From NCBI GenBank assembly GCA_021799555.1, contig JAJZAG010000027.1, positions 1 to 19,617 of the forward strand: a stretch of DNA of 19,617 bases. Direction: 5' to 3'. The stretch comes from Deltaproteobacteria bacterium (GTDB lineage Bacteria; Desulfobacterota; Binatia; Binatales; Binataceae). Each line of letters opens with the position of its first letter. Position 1 is the first letter of the stretch. Positions 14,516-19,617 of this stretch are shown piece by piece. Both the position numbers and the translations under genes were made by a program. The notes below the pieces were generated by a model. The model saw nothing but the letters and a program-made list of their open reading frames with translations. It was not told where the DNA came from and ran no database searches.

Positions 14516-16900
14516 CTACTTCTGCAGGCAGATCTTCTTTTGCAGCGCGTCCCATTGCTTGAGCATCTCGGGCGACCCGAGCGTCGGATGCTCGGCACGC
14601 GTCGAAGCGAGCTTGTTGCAGGCGCCTGCGATGTTCCCCTGTTTCGCGTAAATCGACGCGACCTGATACTTGGCCTCGTACCACAACGGATCGGACTCCG
14701 CGGCAGTGTTCTCGACGTTGGTCCATAACGACACCGCGTCCTTGAGATCGCCCTTGGCCTGCGCGATTCGCGCGAGTCCGGCGTTGGCGTCGGGGGAAGC
14801 CGCGTCCGCCTTTACCACCTGGTCGAAGATGGTTTTGGCTTTCTCGACGTTATTCTGCGCTATATAGGCTTGGCCGAGAATCGAGAGCGTACCAGTCAGG
14901 TTCTTCGCCGGAGTCTTTCCCGCAAGGACCTGACTTTCGAAGTAGTCGTACGCGGTCTGCGTAAGCTTGGCATTGGCAACATATGCCTTTTGATTACCTG
15001 AGGCCTGCGCGTCCTGCGCAGCGTGCCAGAAGTCCAGTCCGAGTTCCTTGATAAAGTCGGTGTTGGCGTTGGGGGTCTTCTTGTATTCCGCAACTACCGC
15101 TTGCACGTCGCGCTGCACATCGTCGAAGCGGCCGAGCTGATCGAGCGCCGTGATGCGCCATTCCTGCACGTCGCTGAATTTGTCGCTCATTGAGGGATAT
15201 TGCGATTCGAATCCGGTCAAAAGGTCGGCGATCTCGGTGGGATTCGAACCCTTCTGGCCTTGGAGCAATCCCGCAAGCATGTAAATCGCGCGGCCCTTGG
15301 TGTCGTGGATGAACTTCTTTTGCGCGGCGCTGCCGGCGGTGCGTTCAGCCTCGGGCTCCATCTTGATTGTGTCGCGCAAATCCTTGATGGTCTGCGCGCG
15401 CAACTGATCCATGTTCACCGCGGGCGCATTCTTGCTGTTGCCCGCGGCCGCCAGCGCCTGGTAGTCGCATTCAGCCGAATTATACTTGGCGGTGAAACTG
15501 TACTCGTTGTTCCCGGTCACCTGCTGGTAAAGTTTGGCCGCTCCGAGATAATCCTTCTGGCGTTGCAGGCGCTCAGCCAGTCTAAAACGCATCTCGGCCG
15601 CGTAAGGCCCATTGGCAAACTTCGATAGGTAATCGGTCGCCGCCTTAACCCACTGGTCTTCGAGTTGGGTGTTTTTCATCCCGGTCGATTCCCACTGGCC
15701 GCGCGGCAGCTTGTATTTCATATAGGCGGCCCACTGCGCGTCCGCGCCGCCACCGCGTTCGACGTCGTTGAGCAACTGCTCGACCTGGTCGTAACGTTTT
15801 TCGTTGTAATAAATATCCGCCGCGTAGCGAAATCCCTTGGCGTACTTGGTGCTGCCGCGGGCCGCGTCGACGTAATACTTCGCAGCGCCAGACTGATCCT
15901 TACGCGCGAGAAGAACGTTGGCGCAGACCCATTTTTCAAACGGATCCGCCGACTCTCCGAACTCTTTGGGAACGTTCTGCGAATACTTTGCGACTGCCGC
16001 GATCGCAATCGCCCACTTTTGCTTGTCGCCTTCCGAGTCCTTGAGCTTGTCGACGATTTGCTTGTGATAGGCGGCCTTCTTGGCGGGATCGCGGGACGCG
16101 TTCTCGGCGGTGAACAGCGCTTGTAGCTGTAGCATCTCGCCACCGCCGGTCGCGCCGGTGCCGCCGCCGAGGTACTTGGTCGCCTTGCCAGCTTCGCCCA
16201 TCTGCATGTAGGTCGTGCCGAGACCGGTCTTCGCGGCATTGTATTGGGCCGTGCCCGTGCCGGCTTGAAGGATCGTGTTGAAATCCTCGATCGCCTTGTC
16301 GTACTCGGACTTGTCGAATTTGCCCAGTTCGCGTTCAGCGTAGGCGCGGCCGAGCAGGTTTTCGCGCACCAGATTAGGCTCGAAAATCACGAGCGTACTC
16401 TCGGTGAACCCGTCGATCGCTTCGTTGAGCAACTTCTTGGACCTCGTGGCGTCGCCGGAATAAACCGTCGTCGCGCCCTGGAATCGCAGCCACGAGAGGG
16501 GATAGAGCGCCTGCAAGGAAAGCTTCTCGGGCTCGGTGTAATCGCACTGACCGCCGTTATCGATCTGCGTGATACAGTCGTCCTTCTTCTTCTTCCACGT
16601 CGAGTACATCGAGCTCAGCGCGTCATCGAGCTGATCGTACGTCGGCCCGAGCGCTGAGCGATCGACCTTGCCGCTCGATGAGACCTTGGCGAACTGCGCC
16701 TCGAGGCGATCGAGTTCGCTTATCACCTCGCCCGCGGTGGTGGGATCGTTGCGCGCCGCAGAGAGTTTGCCCTGGATTCCGTTGAGCTCAGATTGAACCT
16801 GGCTCAGTCCCTGCGCGCGCGCGGCGCCAGCGGACAACACCAGAGCCGCGATGGCAGCGATTGTCAGCGGCGCGCGGCGGAAGATCGAGAGTAACTTCAT
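14516..16900 (-). CDS. Large periplasmic/secreted TPR-repeat protein, unknown function
   Basis: The 794-residue protein has a clear Sec signal peptide: basic start, core PLTIAAIAALVLSAGAA, cleavage after ARA near residue 29. A helical region with coiled-coil character spans 31-110. TPR-like helical pairs then run through the chain. The clearest are near 176-245 (LLGRAYAERELGKFD, GLGTTYMQMGEAGKA), 330-380, 430-465 (RFRLAERLQRQKDYLGAAKLYQQV) and the end, about 675-765 (ILGQAYIAQNNVEKAKTIFDQ, LARIAQAKGDLKDAVSLW). I do not recognise the family. TPR proteins scaffold complexes, so an outer-membrane or periplasmic assembly role is possible. An in-frame TTG at 16915 precedes the chosen ATG 16900. 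The 81-bp gap upstream holds GATAAA preceded by TTGGGG at 16 bp, only a weak promoter. Confidence 0.8.
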   Translation of the reverse strand: MKLLSIFRRAPLTIAAIAALVLSAGAARAQGLSQVQSELNGIQGKLSAARNDPTTAGEVISELDRLEAQFAKVSSSGKVDRSALGPTYDQLDDALSSMYSTWKKKKDDCITQIDNGGQCDYTEPEKLSLQALYPLSWLRFQGATTVYSGDATRSKKLLNEAIDGFTESTLVIFEPNLVRENLLGRAYAERELGKFDKSEYDKAIEDFNTILQAGTGTAQYNAAKTGLGTTYMQMGEAGKATKYLGGGTGATGGGEMLQLQALFTAENASRDPAKKAAYHKQIVDKLKDSEGDKQKWAIAIAAVAKYSQNVPKEFGESADPFEKWVCANVLLARKDQSGAAKYYVDAARGSTKYAKGFRYAADIYYNEKRYDQVEQLLNDVERGGGADAQWAAYMKYKLPRGQWESTGMKNTQLEDQWVKAATDYLSKFANGPYAAEMRFRLAERLQRQKDYLGAAKLYQQVTGNNEYSFTAKYNSAECDYQALAAAGNSKNAPAVNMDQLRAQTIKDLRDTIKMEPEAERTAGSAAQKKFIHDTKGRAIYMLAGLLQGQKGSNPTEIADLLTGFESQYPSMSDKFSDVQEWRITALDQLGRFDDVQRDVQAVVAEYKKTPNANTDFIKELGLDFWHAAQDAQASGNQKAYVANAKLTQTAYDYFESQVLAGKTPAKNLTGTLSILGQAYIAQNNVEKAKTIFDQVVKADAASPDANAGLARIAQAKGDLKDAVSLWTNVENTAAESDPLWYEAKYQVASIYAKQGNIAGACNKLASTRAEHPTLGSPEMLKQWDALQKKICLQK

Positions 16901-16981
16901 TGTTTTTAGCCCCAATTTATCGACCCGAGTCGTATCGCCCCAAAAAGGCTCGCCCTAAATAAGGATAATCTCCATACATCG

Positions 16982-17704
16982 TCAAGCGAATTGCCATCTT
17001 TGCGTAACCGAGTTCAAGCAGGCAAGCGAATTGATCACCGCCTCGCGGGGACCGGGAAATCGCGGTTGCGATTCGTTTGGATCAAGCAGCACCGCATAAA
17101 ACCCAAGCTCGCGCGCCGGCTCGAAATCGTGATGCACCGAGTCGCCGACGTGCATCGCGTCACCCGCAGCGATCCGATGACGGTCGAGCGCAGCCGCGAA
17201 AATCTCGCGCCGCGGCTTCGCATGGCCCACCTCCGTCGAGATCGTGATCGAATCAAAGTACGCACCGAGCCCGAGGCCGTCGAGAATCCGGTAGAGCCGG
17301 TAATCGAAGTTTGAAATTATTCCGAGTTGAAAGCCGTGCCGCTTGAGATCGGATAGCGTCGCGATCGCGCCCGTTTCGACCCGCCAATGATCAGGGCTGG
17401 CGAAGTACGCGAACAGCGCTTCGAAGTATCCCTCGAAGTTGGGAAACTCGCCGAGACCGGCGAAGGTCTCGCGCACCAAGTCGCGCCACCAGTCCCGCTC
17501 GAGTGCGCGCAATTCGGCCGCGCTACGCCCGCTGCCAAACGCGATAACCGGCGCGGCGCCAAACGCGCGCCGGAACCCAGCCATCACCGCCGCCTCGGGC
17601 ACATCGATCCCGTACTCGCGTGCGATTCGCACATAGGTGTGGGCGACCGGCTCGCGCGCCTCGAAGAGCGTGCCGGCGGCGTCGAAAAATACTGCCTTGA
17701 GCAT
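16982..17704 (-). CDS. HAD-superfamily hydrolase (subfamily IA, HDHD3/REG-2-like), atypical motif I
   Basis: The 240-residue protein has HAD motif I FDAAGTLF (Asp8 nucleophile), motif II IISNFD, motif III Lys in GHAKPR and motif IV HVGDSVHHDFEPAR. The cap at about 15-110 is helical, as in subfamily IA. In phosphatases motif I is DxDGT; here the second Asp (general acid/base) is Ala10, so catalysis would be weak or differ. REG-2/HDHD3-like members often show D-x-x-G-T variants without proven activity. It lies 21 bp after the tandem VOC gene, so probably the same operon. It is most likely a dephosphorylating or binding enzyme on small phosphoesters; the substrate is unknown. Confidence 0.85.
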   Translation of the reverse strand: MLKAVFFDAAGTLFEAREPVAHTYVRIAREYGIDVPEAAVMAGFRRAFGAAPVIAFGSGRSAAELRALERDWWRDLVRETFAGLGEFPNFEGYFEALFAYFASPDHWRVETGAIATLSDLKRHGFQLGIISNFDYRLYRILDGLGLGAYFDSITISTEVGHAKPRREIFAAALDRHRIAAGDAMHVGDSVHHDFEPARELGFYAVLLDPNESQPRFPGPREAVINSLACLNSVTQRWQFA

Positions 17705-17725
17705 AAATCGTGGCGGCGCCCGCGC

Positions 17726-18607
17726 CTATTGATCCTGCTCGGCGCTCCAGAGTTGGATCAGCACTCCGAACGCGTCACGTGGGGATACGTAAGCTTCCTT
17801 CTCGCCGCGCCAGTTCGTCGATTCATCGACGATCCGCACACCGCCCGCCTTGAGCTTTGCGACGGTGCCGTCAAAGTCGGCCAGGACCAGGGTTATGTGA
17901 TGCATTCCCTCGCCGTAGCGATTTATGAATTTCGCGACGAAGTCGTTGTTCGTGCCGCCCGCCGGGCTCTGGATAAATTCGATCTTGAAACCCGCGATCT
18001 GCATGTGACCGAGCGCGAAGGTTCCATTGTCCACCAGATGCGGTTCATGCTCGATCGATGTGGGCGTGAAGTAGTTCGTGAAAAAGCTGTACGCCTGATT
18101 GATGTCGCGCACCGCCAGCGACACGTGGTCGAACCTGGCTCGTCCGTCGCGCGGCGGATTTTGTTTGTGCACGGCGTCGAAGTCGGGAACCTGCCAGAAC
18201 TGTATCAGCGCGCCGAACGCCGAACGCGGCGAGATGAACGCGGTCGCCGACCCCGACGGATATTTCTGCTCATCGACGACACGCACCCCACCCGCGCGCA
18301 ACTTCTCAACGATCGGATCGAGATGGTTCACCTCGATCGACAGGTGATGCATCCCCTCGCCGTGCTTTTCGATAAATTTGGTGACAAATCCGGGCTTTTC
18401 CGGCAGGTCCTCGATCAACTCGACGACGAAGCCGCCAAGATGAAAATCCTGCCAGTAGAACGCGCCGCTCACCTGATCGTCGCGGGTCTTGGGACTCCGC
18501 TGGATTGCGGGAAAATATCGCGTGAAGAACTCTGCCGCGCGGTCGATCGATTTGACCGCGATCGACACATGGTCGAAACGCATCCGTACCTCTGCTGACG
18601 ATGGCAT
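17726..18607 (-). CDS. Tandem VOC (glyoxalase/epimerase-like) protein
   Basis: The 293-residue protein has two homologous VOC halves (about 9-140 and 155-288). Each has F-D-H-V-S (first His), GEGMHH (second His pair), AGGVR-(V/I)-VDE and an ending A-x-x-F-G-x-L-I-Q-x-W. The halves are clearly a duplication. The position that is Glu in methylmalonyl-CoA epimerase and HPPD-type VOC proteins is Gln in both (ALIQFW, VLIQLW), so the usual 2-His-Glu metal site is altered. It resembles a duplicated epimerase or the dioxygenase-like 4-hydroxyphenylpyruvate family, but I cannot name a substrate. AAGGAG lies 11 nt before ATG 18607, which favours this start over M9. It leads the train that contains the HAD, TPR and epimerase genes. 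Confidence 0.85.
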   Translation of the reverse strand: MPSSAEVRMRFDHVSIAVKSIDRAAEFFTRYFPAIQRSPKTRDDQVSGAFYWQDFHLGGFVVELIEDLPEKPGFVTKFIEKHGEGMHHLSIEVNHLDPIVEKLRAGGVRVVDEQKYPSGSATAFISPRSAFGALIQFWQVPDFDAVHKQNPPRDGRARFDHVSLAVRDINQAYSFFTNYFTPTSIEHEPHLVDNGTFALGHMQIAGFKIEFIQSPAGGTNNDFVAKFINRYGEGMHHITLVLADFDGTVAKLKAGGVRIVDESTNWRGEKEAYVSPRDAFGVLIQLWSAEQDQ

Positions 18608-18710
18608 CGTGAACCGGTCTCCTTTCCGGGCGCTAGAGTCCGCTCACAGCGATCCGGTACTCCGCGCCTGCCCCTGCGATGCGCTCGGTAAAGCGGCACG
18701 TGGGACAGCG

Positions 18711-18740
18711 ATTATGATTCCAAGGATTTCACGGCGCGAA
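18711..18740 (-). promoter_or_regulatory. Candidate promoter for the tandem-VOC gene train
   Basis: On the minus strand CATAAT (18716-18711, 5/6 to -10 consensus) follows TTCGCG (18740-18735, 3/6) by 18 bp, in the 215-bp gap upstream of the tandem VOC gene. The start site would be near 18704, giving a leader of about 97 nt. The -35 match is poor. The gap has no coding frame I trust and no terminator for the upstream genes. Confidence 0.25.
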
Positions 18741-18822
18741 TACGCCGGAAACAGCCATGGTTCGATCTTCTAGACAATCACGTTTCGCGCCGCTCGTCGA
18801 GTTCTTCGCGCGGGATTGACGT

Positions 18823-18981
18823 CTATCTCGCGTCATCGGGGCCGAAGATTCGGCGGCCGCGGATTTTCGGCCGATAGCGCCCAAGCAGCCTGAACGCGCT
18901 CCGCCACACTATCGGCCATCCGTTGTGAATCTTGCTCGCGTAGATCCCGAGCGATTGTCCGGCGCGCGACAGCCGCGGCAC
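18823..18981 (-). CDS. Possible small basic protein, 52 codons, coupled to metallophosphoesterase
   Basis: A GTG-started frame begins one base after the metallophosphoesterase stop (TGA-C-GTG) and runs 52 codons to TAG (18825-18823). The predicted protein (VPRLSRAGQSLGIYASKIHN...) has a central aromatic segment (GWPIVWRSAFRLLGRYR) and a basic end (KIRGRRIFGPDDAR). Third codon positions are mostly G or C, like the real genes around it. No Shine-Dalgarno site is visible, so translation would rely on coupling. I do not recognise it. It might also be non-coding; there is no homology evidence here. Confidence 0.4.
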   Translation of the reverse strand: MPRLSRAGQSLGIYASKIHNGWPIVWRSAFRLLGRYRPKIRGRRIFGPDDAR

Positions 18982-18982
18982 G

Positions 18983-19617
18983 TCAAAGAAATTCGAGCCG
19001 GGCGCTTAATCCCGGCTCGCCGCCGGTCACGACAATATAGCCGCCGCCCTTGAACGGACCGGCATTGAAAATCCGCGTCTGGCCAATCGCATCCTCGCCT
19101 GCGGATTCATGGATATGACCCGAGATGCAGATGTCGGGTTTGAATTCCTCGATAAACCGGCGCGCCGCCGCGCTGCCGACCGACTTGCCCGAAAGGATAC
19201 GGTCGCATTTCGTGTTGATCGGCGGCGGATGGCAAATCATCAGCGCGGGGCGCTTCCCGCCAGTCTGTTCGTAGCCGGCGCATAGAGCGGCGTAGATTTC
19301 ATCTTCTGTTAGTTCGGTCGGAGTCTTGAACGGAGTGATATTCGAGCCGCCGCACCCGAAGACTCCGATTCCGTCGATGACGCGCCCCTTGCCATGCAGC
19401 GCGATTCCCTCGGCTTCAAGGAACGGGATCGTCTCGCGGCGATCGAGATTACCCGGTAGTGCGAGGATATTGGGACAGGCGCGCCGGACGTCGTCGAGGA
19501 CGATGCGCATCTGGTCCGGCCCGCCGAAGTTGGTCAGATCTCCGGAAAGGATCACGAGGTCGCAATCGCGCATGACGTCACCCATGCGCTCGAGATTTCG
19601 CGTCGCCATATGCACGT
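18983..19617 (-). CDS. Metallophosphoesterase, 5' end missing (Icc/COG2129-like)
   Basis: The reading frame enters from the right edge of the window (first full codon at 19615), and about 211 residues are visible. Calcineurin-type motifs seen: GDLTNFG, GNLD, CHPPP (metal His) and GHIHES. The first block (DxH, with the two metal-binding residues) must lie just beyond the edge, so the fragment lacks only the start. These enzymes use a two-metal centre to hydrolyse phosphodiesters or monoesters; the Icc-like and COG2129 subgroup includes cyclic-nucleotide phosphodiesterases, but specificity is unknown. Some acquired substrate-binding stretch is present (ITPFKTPTELTEDE). The stop is one base from the small frame above, suggesting a two-gene unit. 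Confidence 0.88.
   Translation of the reverse strand, partial: VHMATRNLERMGDVMRDCDLVILSGDLTNFGGPDQMRIVLDDVRRACPNILALPGNLDRRETIPFLEAEGIALHGKGRVIDGIGVFGCGGSNITPFKTPTELTEDEIYAALCAGYEQTGGKRPALMICHPPPINTKCDRILSGKSVGSAAARRFIEEFKPDICISGHIHESAGEDAIGQTRIFNAGPFKGGGYIVVTGGEPGLSARLEFL

Noticed and set aside
15234..15252. GGTGGGATTCGAACCC resembles the T-arm/3' end of a tRNA
   Set aside because: It lies inside the TPR coding frame and no acceptor, D or anticodon arm can be built around it.
17387..18598. Long plus-strand frame (403 codons) opposite the HAD and tandem VOC genes
   Set aside because: Both minus-strand genes have clear family motifs; the plus frame crosses their boundary and has no motif.

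Overview
This is a GC-rich bacterial chromosomal window with dense gene packing. I see no mobile element, CRISPR array, rRNA or tRNA. Several signs fit a Gram-negative, probably uncultured deltaproteobacterium-like lineage (Binatota or Desulfobacterota type): Sec signal peptides on a VWA protein and a TPR protein, a short-form ThiC, a VWFA-related protein of the acidobacterial type, a COG2159-type amidohydrolase, methylmalonyl-CoA epimerase and VOC proteins. The lineage is inference only, because no phylogenetic marker gene is present.

Positions 1-5260, plus strand. The window opens in the tail of a COG2159-type amidohydrolase. A good sigma70-like promoter (176-205) then starts a run of genes: a NuoI-like 2x[4Fe-4S] protein, an 81-residue two-helix membrane protein, ThiC, a one-cysteine Bcp-type peroxiredoxin overlapping thiC by 8 bp, and a rhodanese-MoeB/ThiF fusion. 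ThiC and the rhodanese/E1 protein suggest a thiamine/sulfur-transfer theme, with the peroxiredoxin as a possible redox partner. A near-perfect intrinsic terminator (4458-4492) lies between the E1 gene and a histidine-phosphatase gene. It sits only 13 bp before the phosphatase start and also rules out the longer upstream start.

Positions 5226-7133. A convergent intergenic stretch of about 480 bp has a terminator-like hairpin at each end and no convincing gene. It separates the phosphatase from a minus-strand secreted VWA protein.

Positions 7134-13392, plus strand: a stand-alone PAS protein, a six-helix hybrid sensor kinase (PAS, HisKA, HATPase, receiver), a CPA2-type Na+(K+)/H+ antiporter fused to two Usp domains, and an M20 amidohydrolase/dipeptidase.

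Positions 13433-19617, minus strand. Transcription runs right to left. First come a metallophosphoesterase (cut by the window end) and a possible coupled 52-codon ORF. Then follows a compact gene train: tandem VOC protein, HAD-like protein lacking the second catalytic Asp, a 794-residue periplasmic TPR protein, methylmalonyl-CoA epimerase, FmdB-type zinc ribbon and DUF952 protein. The last four are separated by 19, 5 and 6 bp and are almost certainly co-transcribed.

I did not find a clear-cut new system. The best leads are the attenuator-like terminator before the phosphatase, the paired metal-ligand substitutions in the tandem VOC protein, the atypical ThiC cysteine motif, the possible SD-occluding switch before thiC, the unannotated small ORF, and the large TPR protein tied to epimerase/FmdB/DUF952.
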